64,000 nucleotides of DNA from JAKPQE01 sp041397845 (GCA_041397845.1 JAWKVW010000011.1:1-64000), one strand, 5' to 3'; shown: positions 46,269 through 55,792, counted from the stretch's first letter. Notes: generated by a model not told the origin, from the sequence alone. Numbers and translations: made by a program.

Positions 46269-48272
46269 CTACTGCGACAGCCGCAGCTTGGTGATCTCGT
46301 CGCCGATCGCCTTGAACGCCTTCTTCAGTTCATCCTTCGAACTGGCCTTGAAGAAGTGATGGTCCGGCGAGGTCGCGCAATCCTTGTAGAGTTGCTCCGC
46401 CGTCGCATCGAGCGCCCCGCTATAGGCCTCGAACATCACCGTGAAGACGACCATCTCGGCCGGCTTTGCCTTCACCGATGTGCAGATCGCAGCCAGCTTG
46501 TCGTCGATCTTCTTGCGCATCACGACCGTGTCGGATGAACCGAGACGCTGCTTTGCGGCATAGCCATAGGCCGTGTAGTCGCTGCCCGCCGGCGTGCTTT
46601 GCTTGATGACGGCGTTCACGCCGTCGGTCATCAGCACGATGATCTTCTTGGCGCCCTTCGCGCCATATTCCGACCCCTGGATGAACGGCGGCGTCGGCGA
46701 CAGCACCCGCCATCCCCAGGCCATGCCCTCCGAGGAGACCGTTCCGCCGCCGCCATAGGAGCGCAGCTTCTTGATCGCGCTGACCACCGTGCTCCGGCTC
46801 GTCGTCAGGGGCACGATCGGGTCCGGGCACGAGCCGTTCGGCCCCTGCTGGACAAAGACATTGTCCTTGATCTTGATCATGGAGGCGTGCGGGTTGTCGT
46901 ATTTCCAGACCCAGCCGATATCGTTCGGCCAGCCCGTCGCCCAGTACTTCGCCCAGTACGGCAGGTAGGGCCACTTGCCCTCATTCGTCGTCTGGCCGCT
47001 CTTTGCGAAATCGATGTAGTCGTTTCGGTAGTTGGCCCAGGTCGGCGGCTCGTCCGGCCAGAAGAACGGCACGAACAGCGTGTTCGGATTTCCGGTCCCC
47101 GGTTCCGTGTCGCTGGTGTCGTAGGGCTCCGGCCGCGCCTCGACGCAGCCGCGCCACTCCACATCGATCCCGTTGAAAAGATCGAAGTGGTTCACCTTGC
47201 TCGGCGTCTTCGGATAGCAGCTCCACTGGACCTTGGGGTCCTCGTTCTCCGGCCGCGGCGTATAGGCGAACGGCGTCGCCGCGATCGCCTCGCCGGGCGT
47301 CGTGTTGCGCACCAGCCCGTCGATCACCGAGCGCACGGTCTCGCCGCCGGCAACGATGATGCCGCTCTCGTCCGGCGCCAGCGAACAGCCAAGATCGCCG
47401 CAGCTTGGCGGCGGCGGCGGCGGTGGAGGCGGGGGTGGCGGCGGCGGCGGAGGCGGGCTCGGCGGCGGTGGTGGCGGCGGCGGCCCCGGAGGAGGAGGAG
47501 GCGGCGGCGGTGATGGCGGCGGCGGGGGTGGCGGCGGTGGCGGCGGATCGCAGCGCTGGTCGTAGACCGAATTGCCCTCGAAATTTTCGCCGTGATACGT
47601 CGAATCGGCGTCGACATCCATCCAGTTCAGATGCGCCGGGTCGTTGCCGATGTTGACCGCCGCCACATAGGGCACCAGCGCCATGCGGATCAGCGGCGTA
47701 TCCTTCTTGCCGCGGTAGACCGAATCGATGAGATCCGTCGATGCCTCCTTCAGGGCATCCATGTGGTTTTCCATCGAGCCGGTGACATCGAGCACCAGCG
47801 CAATCTCGACACGCTCGGTCGAAATCGTCGATTCGCTGAGGACGTTCACCGTCAGATCGTCGACGCCGATGAGCTGCAGGAATTCCGTCTCGACCTGCTT
47901 TTTCGCCTTGAGCAGCAGCTTGTCGCGATCAGTGTTGATCGACATCGTGAACGGCACGCCATCGAGTTCCGGCGGCAGATTGCCGTCGAGATAGGCGCGC
48001 ACGATCTTCTCGACGTCCGCATCGGCCTTGTCGAGCGACTGGCCGCCGGCAAGCGCCGCGCCGTCGAGCGCGTCCTGCAGCTTCTGGCGCACCCGGCTCG
48101 AATTCGAATAGTCGACCGCCGCGCCGACCAGCCCCATCACCGGGATCAGCGACAGCGCGAAAATGATCGCGATATTGCCATCGGTCTCGCGCCACAGCCG
48201 GTCAAGCACCGCCCGCGAGGGAAACGACGACAGCGCCGTCGACTTTTTCAGGGATTTGAAAACGTCCCGCAT
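46269..48272 (-). CDS. TadG-like pilus assembly/vWA protein with internal polyproline tract
   Basis: A 667-residue protein. One membrane helix near 33-52 (NIAIIFALSLIPVMGLVGAA) followed by DYSNSSRVRQKLQDALDGAA is the TadE/TadG N-terminal module. A von Willebrand A domain starts near 155 with ALVLDVTGSMENH (MIDAS DxTGS, residues 162-166) and resumes near 525 with IIVLMTDGVNA. Between the MIDAS and the rest of the domain lies a 47-residue tract of almost pure proline (243-289, bases 47406-47546), broken by two Ser and one Gly, flanked by CGDLGC. Flp pilins at 7323-8285 are the only other pilus genes in the window. Start ATG 48272. Confidence 0.87.
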   Translation of the reverse strand: MRDVFKSLKKSTALSSFPSRAVLDRLWRETDGNIAIIFALSLIPVMGLVGAAVDYSNSSRVRQKLQDALDGAALAGGQSLDKADADVEKIVRAYLDGNLPPELDGVPFTMSINTDRDKLLLKAKKQVETEFLQLIGVDDLTVNVLSESTISTERVEIALVLDVTGSMENHMDALKEASTDLIDSVYRGKKDTPLIRMALVPYVAAVNIGNDPAHLNWMDVDADSTYHGENFEGNSVYDQRCDPPPPPPPPPPPSPPPPPPPPGPPPPPPPPSPPPPPPPPPPPPPPPPPSCGDLGCSLAPDESGIIVAGGETVRSVIDGLVRNTTPGEAIAATPFAYTPRPENEDPKVQWSCYPKTPSKVNHFDLFNGIDVEWRGCVEARPEPYDTSDTEPGTGNPNTLFVPFFWPDEPPTWANYRNDYIDFAKSGQTTNEGKWPYLPYWAKYWATGWPNDIGWVWKYDNPHASMIKIKDNVFVQQGPNGSCPDPIVPLTTSRSTVVSAIKKLRSYGGGGTVSSEGMAWGWRVLSPTPPFIQGSEYGAKGAKKIIVLMTDGVNAVIKQSTPAGSDYTAYGYAAKQRLGSSDTVVMRKKIDDKLAAICTSVKAKPAEMVVFTVMFEAYSGALDATAEQLYKDCATSPDHHFFKASSKDELKKAFKAIGDEITKLRLSQ
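47406..47546 (-). repeat. CCG/CCN codon repeat encoding a 47-residue polyproline tract
   Basis: On the plus strand a 141-bp run of GGC/GGN triplets interrupted by GGA-rich stretches, including GGAGGAGGAGGCGGCGG near 47490. It encodes P11-S-P8-G-P8-S-P17 within the vWA protein. Internal sub-blocks of 8-17 codons suggest expansion by replication slippage. Confidence 0.85.
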
Positions 48273-48383
48273 GCCCGTCGCGGCCTCGGTTCCAGGAGTG
48301 TGATTCGCAGGAACAGATTATTGTCGCGGGGACGCCCGTTTTGAAACGCCTCATGGTCGAAACCGGAGATATTTCTGCGGGAA

Positions 48384-49289
48384 TCAACGATCTCCCCGGC
48401 GCTCGGCCGCGAACCAGCGGACCATGTGGTCGACAAAGGCCCGGACCTTTCGCGACAGGTGGCGGCGATCCGGGTAGACGACATAAATCCCGACATCGTC
48501 GATCTCGAAGGGCTCGAGCATCACCTCGAGTCGCCCGTCGGCGATGGCGTCCCCCGCCCCGAGCAACGGCATCCGGGCATAGCCGAGCCCGGAAAGAACC
48601 GCCTCGCGCAAGGCGACGACCCCGTTGACCCGCACCCGCCCCGCAACGGTCACCGTGCGCCGCTGCCGGCCGTCGCGGAAGGCCCAGACATCCGCCTGGG
48701 CAAGATTGGTGTCGAGAATGCAGGGCAGGTTGCGCAAATCCTCCGGCGTCTGCGGCCGGCCATATCGCGCAACCGTCTCGGGGCTGGCGCAGACGACCAG
48801 CCGGAAAGCGGCGAGCCGCCGGGCGATGAGGCTCGAATCGGCGAGCGCCGAAACCCGCACGGCAACATCGAACCCCTCCTCGACCAGGTCGACGAACCGG
48901 TCTTCCAGCTTCAGTTCGAGTTCGATGTCCTCTTCCTGCAGCGCAAAGGCAAGGATCGCCCGGCCGAGATCGCCATCGCCGAAGCTGCGCGGCGCCGAAA
49001 CCCTGAGCCGGCCGCGCAGCGGCCCGCCGCTGTCGCGGATGCGATCCTCGAGCGCCTCGATGCGCTTCAGCACGTCGCTCGCCTCGCGAAAATAGATCTC
49101 GCCCGCATCGGTCAGCGAGAACGTCCGCGTCGTGCGGTTGACCAGCCGCACCCCATAGGCATCCTCGATCTCTCGAACATGCTTTGAAATCAGTGCCTTG
49201 GACCGGCCAAGCGCCCGCCCGGCGGCGGAAAACCCGCCATGCTCGGCCACCGCGACGAATGTCTGCATGCGCGAGATCGTGTCGGTCAT
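48384..49289 (-). CDS. LysR family transcriptional regulator
   Basis: A 301-residue LysR protein. N-terminal winged helix-turn-helix (1-60: MQTFVAVAEHGGFSAAGRAL, SKALISKHVREIEDAYGVRL, NRTTRTFSLTDAG) and a C-terminal co-inducer domain (~90-295). It is of the group with LRGRLRVSAPRSFG. Divergent from the DoxX gene across 130 bp, the classical arrangement for a LysR protein and its target. Confidence 0.93.
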   Translation of the reverse strand: MTDTISRMQTFVAVAEHGGFSAAGRALGRSKALISKHVREIEDAYGVRLVNRTTRTFSLTDAGEIYFREASDVLKRIEALEDRIRDSGGPLRGRLRVSAPRSFGDGDLGRAILAFALQEEDIELELKLEDRFVDLVEEGFDVAVRVSALADSSLIARRLAAFRLVVCASPETVARYGRPQTPEDLRNLPCILDTNLAQADVWAFRDGRQRRTVTVAGRVRVNGVVALREAVLSGLGYARMPLLGAGDAIADGRLEVMLEPFEIDDVGIYVVYPDRRHLSRKVRAFVDHMVRWFAAERRGDR

Positions 49290-49419
49290 CGTTCACCTGC
49301 AATGGACGGAATGTCTCTGAATGCGGAAATTGTCTTTCATTCAATAAACAATAATTCTGCCGTTATCGCAATGCCGCCGCTCCCTCCCGAACCAGGCCGG
49401 CGCCAAGGAGAACGACCAG
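49290..49419. promoter_or_regulatory. Divergent lysR/doxX promoter region
   Basis: 130 bp between two diverging genes. The middle is AT-rich (TTGTCTTTCATTCAATAAAC, then AATAATTCTGCC) with TTCATTCAATAAA-type imperfect dyads suited to a LysR operator. Exact boxes cannot be assigned by eye. Confidence 0.4.
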
Positions 49420-49842
49420 ATGATTGATACCCGCACGGCCCCCTATGCCGCCCTCGTCCTGCGCCTCACCCTCGGTGCGGTCCTCATCGCCCACGGCCTT
49501 CTCAAGGTCTTCGTCTTCACCATTCCGGGCACTGTCGGCTTTTTCGGCAGCCTCGGCCTTCCCGCCATCTTCGCCTACCTGACCATCCTTGGCGAAATCG
49601 GCGGCGGCCTGCTCCTCGTCGCCGGCGTCGCCACCCGCTGGATTTCCCTCGCCGTGCTGCCGATCCTGATCGGCGCCACCGTCGTCCACAGCGGCAATGG
49701 CTGGCTCTTCACCGCCGAGGGCGGCGGCTGGGAATATCCGGCCTTCCTCGCTCTTGCCGCTGCCGTTCAGGCCCTGCTCGGCGACGGCGCCTTCGCCCTT
49801 GCCAGCCTGCGCGATCGCGTCCCGGCCCTGTCGCGCGCCTGA
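49420..49842 (+). CDS. DoxX family membrane protein
   Basis: A 140-residue four-helix DoxX protein. Helices at ~10-30, 45-70, 75-92 and 105-125, with LRLTLGAVLIAHGLLKV, GEIGGGLLLVAGVATRW and GNGWLFTAEGGGWEYP in the last loop. DoxX-like proteins are often induced with redox or electrophile stress genes, fitting control by the divergent LysR protein. Confidence 0.9.
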   Translation: MIDTRTAPYAALVLRLTLGAVLIAHGLLKVFVFTIPGTVGFFGSLGLPAIFAYLTILGEIGGGLLLVAGVATRWISLAVLPILIGATVVHSGNGWLFTAEGGGWEYPAFLALAAAVQALLGDGAFALASLRDRVPALSRA

Positions 49843-49870
49843 TCGCCCAACCCCTCCGGGCGAACAAGGC

Positions 49871-49912
49871 AACGCCCGCCGACCCCTTGTCCCGGTCGGC
49901 GGGCGTTTTCTG
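49871..49912. terminator. Strong Rho-independent terminator after doxX
   Basis: Perfect 14-bp stem AACGCCCGCCGACC/GGTCGGCGGGCGTT (49871-49884 with 49894-49907), a 9-nt loop, then TTTTCTGT. It lies 28 bp past the doxX stop and faces the amidase stop from the other side, so it may serve both. Confidence 0.85.
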
Positions 49913-49944
49913 TCTGAATGGCGATCGGTGCGGGGCGCCCGGTC

Positions 49945-51132
49945 TCAGCCGGCCATGATCCGCCGGCCGAGTTCGATCAGCGACCGGTCCGACCAGGCCG
50001 GGCCAATCAGCGAAATGCCGAGGGGTGCACCATCGACCTCGGCAAGCGGCAGCGTGAGCTGCGGCAGGCCGCACAGCCCGGCAACGCATAAAAGCTCGAG
50101 CGCCCGCGTCCGGAACCCCTCGAGTGCCGGCGCCGGCGTCGTCAGCAGCGGCGCGATGCCCGGCACGGTCGGCAGCACGATGACGCCATCCGACCCGATG
50201 AGAGCGCCGATGCGGTCACGCACTTCCTTGCGCTTTTCCGTTGCCCCGTCCGCCTGCACCTCGCGGATGCGACGGCCGAAATTGAACCGGTCGGCGACAT
50301 CCGGCGCAAGGTCGGGATTGCGGCAGGAAAGCCAGCTCCCGTGCACGCCGAGTGCCTCGAACGCCTGAATGATCCGGAACGTCCAGTACCAGGTGGTCAG
50401 GCCCTCCTCGGCGATCGTTTCCGCCTCCATCGGCCCGGTCACCTTCTCGACAGCGCCAAGCGCCGGCACGAAGGCGCGCTTCGCCTCGGCCGAGGCGAGA
50501 TGGCCCACCCCTTCCTCGGCGAGAATGGCCCGCACCGACTGCGGCAGCGGCGCCCGGTCTTCGCCGAGCAATACATCCCCGACCCGGGCGAACGTGTCGA
50601 TATCGCGCGCGAACCAGCCGAACGTGTCGAAGCTCGGCGCCAGCGCCATCGCGCCCTGCAGGGAAATCCGGCCCTGCGTCGGCCGCAGGCCGATGATGCC
50701 GCAATAGGAGGCCGGTGCCCGGACCGAGCCGCCGGTGTCCGAGCCGACCGCGAAATCGACGAGCCCGGCCGCCACCGCCGAGGCCGAGCCCGACGACGAG
50801 CCGCCGGGAATCCGCTCCGGCGCCGCCGGGTTCAGCGGTGTGCCGTAGTGCTTGTTCTGCCCGTTCAGGGAGAAGGCGAGCTCGTCCATATGGGTCTTGC
50901 CGACGAACCTTGCCCCGGCATCGAGCAGCGCCTGCACCGCCGGCGCCGTCCGGTCGCGCGGCTCGCTCTCCTGCCGCTTCAGCGGATGGCCGCAGCCGGT
51001 CGGATAACCGATGACGTCGAAGAGGTCCTTGACCCCCATTGTCAGCCCGGCGAGCGGCCCGCTCGCCGCATGGTCGACCTCGACATTCTCGTAGTCGACA
51101 AAGGCGTTGGCGGTATCCTCGACAAAGGCCAT
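49945..51132 (-). CDS. Amidase signature family protein
   Basis: A 395-residue amidase with the complete Ser-cisSer-Lys triad: K35 in GVKDLFDV, cis-Ser in IPGGSSSGSASAVAAG (~113), and nucleophile S136 in SDTGGSVRAPASYCG. Likely hydrolyses a carboxamide; the substrate cannot be inferred. No gatB/C neighbours, so it is not the Glu-tRNA amidotransferase. Start 51132 is an ATG. Confidence 0.92.
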   Translation of the reverse strand: MAFVEDTANAFVDYENVEVDHAASGPLAGLTMGVKDLFDVIGYPTGCGHPLKRQESEPRDRTAPAVQALLDAGARFVGKTHMDELAFSLNGQNKHYGTPLNPAAPERIPGGSSSGSASAVAAGLVDFAVGSDTGGSVRAPASYCGIIGLRPTQGRISLQGAMALAPSFDTFGWFARDIDTFARVGDVLLGEDRAPLPQSVRAILAEEGVGHLASAEAKRAFVPALGAVEKVTGPMEAETIAEEGLTTWYWTFRIIQAFEALGVHGSWLSCRNPDLAPDVADRFNFGRRIREVQADGATEKRKEVRDRIGALIGSDGVIVLPTVPGIAPLLTTPAPALEGFRTRALELLCVAGLCGLPQLTLPLAEVDGAPLGISLIGPAWSDRSLIELGRRIMAG

Positions 51133-51443
51133 GCGGCACTCTCCTCTTCATTCAATATGACTGGCCGAAACCGGACCCGATCGGCGCGCCCGAGCCGGCC
51201 GGCCGGGTATTCGGATGCCGCAACCAGACTTGCCTGGAAACCCGGACGACGAAACGACAATGCTCAATATCCCGGCCAGCCACCAAGATAGCGTCGCCGG
51301 CCGGACCGGCGAGCCCCTGCGGCAACGGGTGCCGGCCGTGACTGTAATGAAATTTGATCATTCACCCCACTTCCGGAAACATTCGGGATGAACGAGATGT
51401 AGTGACGGTCGGACCTGTCGGGTCCGTTCGGAGGATATCCTGC
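51133..51443. other. Intergenic region between amidase and small membrane protein
   Basis: Holds divergent start regions for the two flanking genes. I see no gene or strong structure apart from the GGAGG ribosome site at its end. Confidence 0.4.
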
Positions 51444-51719
51444 ATGATCACTGATGTCGTCGGCCCGGCCATTCCGGTCGTGGCGCCCGCCCGGGTGCGC
51501 CACAAGGTCGAGCGGCTGATGGCGCTCGTTGGCGCCATCCTTCTCGTTGCCTCGGAAGTCGCATTCGGGGCCATTGCGGCCGGCTGGGCGATCAGCGGCC
51601 TGTTCAGTCTCGGCACCACCGTCATGAGCATCATCGACGCCGTGATGCTGTCGATTGGCGCCGGTTTCATGGTCTGGTTCGCGCGAAATGCCATCCGGGC
51701 CGAATATTCCGGCACCTGA
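51444..51719 (+). CDS. Small membrane protein of unknown function
   Basis: A 91-residue protein with two hydrophobic helices (~24-50 and ~55-80) and charged ends (RVRHKVERLMAL before, RNAIRAEYSGT after). I do not recognise the family. The ATG at 51444 is preceded by GGAGG at a 9-bp distance. A longer frame starting 90 bp upstream has no ribosome site. A terminator follows, so it is probably monocistronic. Confidence 0.7.
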   Translation: MITDVVGPAIPVVAPARVRHKVERLMALVGAILLVASEVAFGAIAAGWAISGLFSLGTTVMSIIDAVMLSIGAGFMVWFARNAIRAEYSGT

Positions 51720-51750
51720 TCCAAACCCGGTCGGCCGGCTCAGACATTCC

Positions 51751-51786
51751 GCCCGCGGCGCCCTCGCCGCGGGCGATTTGTTTACG
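51751..51786 (+). terminator. Rho-independent terminator after the small membrane protein
   Basis: Perfect 11-bp stem CGCCCGCGGCG/CGCCGCGGGCG (51751-51761 with 51766-51776), tetraloop CCCT, then ATTTGTTTA. Located 31 bp after the stop. Confidence 0.8.
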
Positions 51787-51829
51787 ATTTGTCAATAAGT
51801 TAGGCCATCGCGATTTTTTTTGTTGCAGG

Positions 51830-52070
51830 CGCGGTTTTCGCTTGTATGCGACGGCGAATGTTCCTATTTTCCGCCTGCCCAAATTCGCACGTGCCTGTGG
51901 TCGCGTGCCGGTCGGTGGGATCCTGGACAAGAGGCCGGGATGACGCCCTCAGTAGAACCGGCAGCCGGAGGCGAACCGGCGAACCCCGTCTCCGCGGGGG
52001 ACGCGACTTGAAGCAACGACGTAGCGGGCTTTTTTGGTCTCTGCCGGCTCTCCAAAGGCCGGGGTTACTG
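51830..52070 (+). ncRNA. Probable speF-type leader RNA upstream of ornithine decarboxylase
   Basis: The ~470 bp between the preceding terminator and the decarboxylase ATG are far longer than other leaders here. From 51890 to 52040 the sequence is rich in short complementary runs (GAGGCCGGGATGACGCCCTC; ACCGGC...GCCGGAGGCGAACCGGC; CCCCGTCTCCGCGGGG), ending in AGCGGGCTTTTTTGG near 52030. The speF motif described from alphaproteobacteria sits at this place. A frame from ATG 51846 crosses it (MRRRMFLFSACPNSHVPVV...), leaving room for a translated leader peptide. I identify it mainly by position and structure, not by a covariance search. Confidence 0.55.
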
Positions 52071-52302
52071 AAGAGGCACTACTTCCTTGCCGGGCGTGCG
52101 GATCGGTTCTCCGTTCCAAACGATGGCATCAACGCATCGAAACGTCGGGCAGACGTTTTGCGTCAGATGTCGGCGGCGCATTCAGCACCGGCTCTCGGGC
52201 CGGACCGATGATGTCATCCGTTCGCGGTTCCTCGTCCACAGGGGGCCCGGCGAACGCAGCATCGTCGCATCTGAAACGACGAACGGAACCGGAGACACCG
52301 CC

Positions 52303-53433
52303 ATGACCGACCGCATCCTCGATTTCCTCCGCACCCGACGTCCCGACGGTCCGTGCCTTGTCCTCGACCTCGACGTCGTGCGCGACAACTACGTCGCCCT
52401 CAGCCGCGCCATGCCGGACACCCGCGTCTTCTACGCGGTGAAGGCCAACCCGGCTCCGGAAGTGCTGGCGCTCCTCGCCGAGCTCGGCTCCGCCTTTGAC
52501 TGCGCCTCGGTCCCCGAGATCGTGATGGCGCTCGAGGCCGGTGCCACCCCGGACCGTATCTCGTTCGGCAACACCATCAAGAAGGAGCGTGACGTCGCCC
52601 GCGCCTTCGAGCTCGGCGTTCGCCTCTTTGCCGTCGATTGCGAGGCCGAGGTCGAGAAGGTCGCCCGTTCGGCCCCCGGCTCGCGCGTCTTCTGCCGCAT
52701 CCTGTCCGATGGCGCCGGCGCCGAGTGGCCGCTGTCGCGCAAGTTCGGCTGCGCCCCGGAGATGGCTTCCCGCGTCCTCGAGCATGCCCACCGGCTCGGC
52801 CTTGCCGCGCACGGCATTTCCTTCCATGTCGGCTCGCAGCAGCGCGACCCGGAGGCCTGGGACCGCGCCCTCGCCGTTACCGCCGGCATCTTCCGCGAGA
52901 TGGCCGAGCGCGGCATCCACCTGAAGATGGTCAATCTCGGCGGCGGCTTCGCGGCCAAGTACCTGAAGGACATCCCGACCGCCCAGGATTATGGCCAGTC
53001 GATCTTCAACGCCCTTTGCCGTCATTTCGGCAACCGCATCCCGGAGACCATCATCGAGCCGGGCCGCGGCATGGTCGGCAATGCCGGCATGATCAAGGCC
53101 GAGGTCGTCCTCATCTCCCGCAAGTCCGATGACGATCCGGTCCGCTGGGTCTATCTCGACATCGGCAAGTTCGGCGGCCTTGCCGAGACGATGGAAGAGG
53201 CGATCCGCTACCCGATCCGCACCCCGCGCGACGGCGCCGCGACCGAGGCCTGCGTCCTCGCCGGCCCGACCTGCGATTCCGCCGACGTGCTCTACGAGAA
53301 GGATCCGTATTTCCTTCCCGTCTCGCTCGAGATCGGCGACGAGGTGCTGATCGAGGCCGCCGGCGCCTACACCACCACCTATTCGGCGGTGGCGTTCAAC
53401 GGCTTTTCGCCCCTTGCTTCCTACGTGATCTGA
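52303..53433 (+). CDS. odc: Ornithine/lysine decarboxylase, fold III PLP type
   Basis: Makes putrescine from ornithine (or cadaverine from lysine). A 376-residue alanine-racemase-fold decarboxylase. The PLP Lys is K47 in FYAVKANPAP, HVGSQ occurs at ~178, NLGGGF is the glycine loop at ~209, and EPGRGMVGNAG is at ~245. Catalytic Cys lies in PTCDSADVLYEKDPYF. ATG 52303 with GGAG upstream. First gene of a polyamine operon with GNAT and homospermidine synthase, in which putrescine is the substrate of the third gene product. Confidence 0.94.
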   Translation: MTDRILDFLRTRRPDGPCLVLDLDVVRDNYVALSRAMPDTRVFYAVKANPAPEVLALLAELGSAFDCASVPEIVMALEAGATPDRISFGNTIKKERDVARAFELGVRLFAVDCEAEVEKVARSAPGSRVFCRILSDGAGAEWPLSRKFGCAPEMASRVLEHAHRLGLAAHGISFHVGSQQRDPEAWDRALAVTAGIFREMAERGIHLKMVNLGGGFAAKYLKDIPTAQDYGQSIFNALCRHFGNRIPETIIEPGRGMVGNAGMIKAEVVLISRKSDDDPVRWVYLDIGKFGGLAETMEEAIRYPIRTPRDGAATEACVLAGPTCDSADVLYEKDPYFLPVSLEIGDEVLIEAAGAYTTTYSAVAFNGFSPLASYVI

Positions 53434-53446
53434 CGCTTCAACGCCG

Positions 53447-54019
53447 ATGATCCGGATCGAGGACGAGGCGCCCGCCGACGTGGGCGCCCGGGAGGCGCTG
53501 CTTGACCGCGCGTTCGGTTCGGCACGCTTCCGCAAGACGTCGGAGCGCATCCGCGACGGGCGCCTGCCCGCCGAGGGGCTTTCGCTCGTTGCCCGCCGCG
53601 ACGGCCGCCTCGTCGGCACCGTCCGCCTGTGGCATGTCGAAGCGGGCGATGCCGGCAGCGCCCTGCTGCTCGGCCCGCTCGCGGTCGAGGCTGACCTGCG
53701 CGGCGAGGGTCTCGGCGGTCGGCTGATGCGCCGCGCCCTCAATCGCGCTGCCAGTCTCGGCCATCGCGCCGTGCTGCTGGTCGGCGACGCGCCGTACTAC
53801 ATCCGCTTCGGCTTTTCCGCCGTGGCGGCATCTGGCCTTGCCATGCCCGGACCGTTCGAGCGGCACCGTCTGCTCGGGCTCGAGCTCGTCCCCGGCGCCC
53901 TTGCCGGGGCCGCCGGCCTCATCCTGCCGACCGGCGCGCCGGCTCCGGCAGAAACGATTGCCCCGGCCGCCGGATTTCCGGCGCTGTCGGCTCTCGCCAA
54001 GCTGCGCGCGCTGCCGTAA
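53447..54019 (+). CDS. GNAT family N-acetyltransferase (YhbS-like)
   Basis: A 190-residue acyl-CoA-dependent acetyltransferase. The acetyl-CoA loop reads LRGEGLGGRLMRRALN, and LLVGDAPYYIRFGFSAVA is the YhbS-type C-terminal signature. It starts 13 bp after the decarboxylase stop and precedes homospermidine synthase, so a polyamine or related amine is a plausible acceptor, though this subfamily has no proven substrate. Confidence 0.88.
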   Translation: MIRIEDEAPADVGAREALLDRAFGSARFRKTSERIRDGRLPAEGLSLVARRDGRLVGTVRLWHVEAGDAGSALLLGPLAVEADLRGEGLGGRLMRRALNRAASLGHRAVLLVGDAPYYIRFGFSAVAASGLAMPGPFERHRLLGLELVPGALAGAAGLILPTGAPAPAETIAPAAGFPALSALAKLRALP

Positions 54020-54087
54020 AAGGCGGCGCGCCTTTCTTTCTTCAGCCCCCGCAACCGCAATCCGGGAGAACCAGGGAGACCAGGCTT

Positions 54088-55516
54088 ATGACGCACTGGC
54101 CCGTATATGGCCGCATCGACGGCCCCATCGTGATGATTGGCTTCGGCTCGATCGGCAAGGGAACCCTGCCGCTCATTGAACGGCATTTCGAATTCGACCG
54201 GTCGCGCTTCGTCGTGATCGACCCGAACGACGCCGACCGCGCCCTGCTCGACGAACGCGGCATCCGCTTCGTCAAATCCGCTGTGACCAGGGATAATTAT
54301 CGCGATCTGCTCGCCCCCCTGCTGCAGGAGGGCGGTGGTCAGGGCTTCTGCGTCAACCTTTCGGTCGACACCTCCTCCCTCGACATCATGAAGCTGTGCC
54401 GGGAAATCGGCGCGCTTTATATCGACACGGTCGTCGAGCCCTGGCTCGGCTTCTACTACGACAGGCAAGCCGGCCCCGAGGCCCGCACCAACTACGCCTT
54501 GCGCGAGCCCGTGCGCGCCGAGAAGCCGCCAATCCCGGCGGCACCACCGCCGTCTCCTGCTGCGGCGCCAATCCGGGCATGGTCTCCTGGTTCGTCAAGA
54601 AGGCCTTGCTCGACATCGCCCGCGACACCGGCGTGACGGTCGAAAAGCCGGCCAGCCGCGACGACTGGGCCCGGCTGATGCAGACCCTCGGCGTCAAGGG
54701 CGTCCACATCGCCGAGCGCGACACCCAGCGCGTCAGGACGCCCAAGCCCATGGGCGTCTTCTGGAACACATGGTCGGTCGAGGGCTTCCTGTCCGAGGGC
54801 TTCCAGCCGGCCGAGCTTGGCTGGGGCACCCATGAAAATGGCGCCCGGACAATGCCTTCGGCCACGCTGACGGCTGCAAGGCGGGCATTTTCCTGCTCCA
54901 GCCCGGCGCCAACACCCGCGTGCGCACCTGGTGCCCGACGCCGGGCCCGCAATACGGTTTCCTCGTCACCCACAACGAGGCGATCTCGATCGCCGACTAT
55001 TACACCGTCGGTGCCGGCGACAATCCGGAATACCGGCCGACCTGCCACTACGCCTACCACCCCTGCAACGACGCCGTACTGTCGTTGCACGAGCTGTTCG
55101 GCGCCGCCGGCGAAGTCCAGAAGACGCTGCACGTCCTTGACGAGACCGAGATTGTCGACGGCGTCGACGAACTCGGCGTGCTGCTCTATGGCCACGCCAG
55201 GAACGCCTACTGGTACGGCTCGCACCTCTCCATCGAGGGCGCCCGCAAGCTCGCGCCGTATCAGAACGCGACCGGCCTGCAAGTCAGCTCCGCCGTCCTC
55301 GCCGGCATGGTCTGGGCGCTGGAGAACCCCGCCGCCGGCATCGTCGAGGCCGACGAGATGGACCACGAGCGCTGCCTTGAGGTGCAGGTGCCCTATCTCG
55401 GCCCGGTCGAGGGCTACTACACCGACTGGACCCCGCTCTCCGGCCGCCCCGGCTTCTTTCCCGAGGATATCGACGAAAGCGACCCCTGGCAGTTCCGCAA
55501 CGTGCTGGTGCGCTGA
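54088..55516 (+). pseudogene. hss: Homospermidine synthase, two frameshifts
   Basis: NAD-dependent enzyme that joins two putrescines (or putrescine and spermidine) into homospermidine, the main triamine of many rhizobia. About 476 residues. N-terminus IVMIGFGSIGKGTLPLIERH with the Rossmann loop, IDTVVEPWLGFYYD at ~112, then a frame change near 54520-54528. NPGGTTAVSCCGANPGMVSW and FVKKALLDIARDTGV follow. A second change near 54840 leads to GCKAGIFLLQPGANTRVRTW and the rest through DESDPWQFRNVLVR. All segments are collinear and well preserved. Given the operon context an intact enzyme is likely and these two indels may be sequencing errors. Confidence 0.85.
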
Positions 55517-55734
55517 CCTCGCCTGCCCTCCCCTTGCGGGAGGGCAGGTCCGCGGCTTCCCGGAAAGAAGCTCGTCAAACCGGCACTGGGTCGGCAAGCG
55601 CCACGCCATCACCCTCGGCGCGATCCTCGCCCTCAGGGAGAGGGATGCTGAGTCCTCGCTTTGACGTCCGTCAAAGCGTTAGCGCAGGCTGGGTGAGGGT
55701 GTTGCTGGGCTTCGCGCTCGACTTCAACGCCCTA

Positions 55735-55792
55735 AAAACCCCCTCACCCGGCCGCTGCGCGGCCGCCCTCTCCCCCAAGGGGCGAGGGCCTG
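55735..55792. repeat. Palindromic intergenic repeat, CCCTCACCCGGCCGC type
   Basis: Core GGCCGCTGCGCGGCC is an inverted repeat, followed by CTCTCCCCCAAGGGGCGAGG. It is the same kind of element as at 30005-30148. Confidence 0.55.

Noticed and set aside
51846..52211. 121-residue protein upstream of ornithine decarboxylase
   Set aside because: Arg-rich and overlaps the structured leader; kept only as a possible leader peptide, not as a gene.
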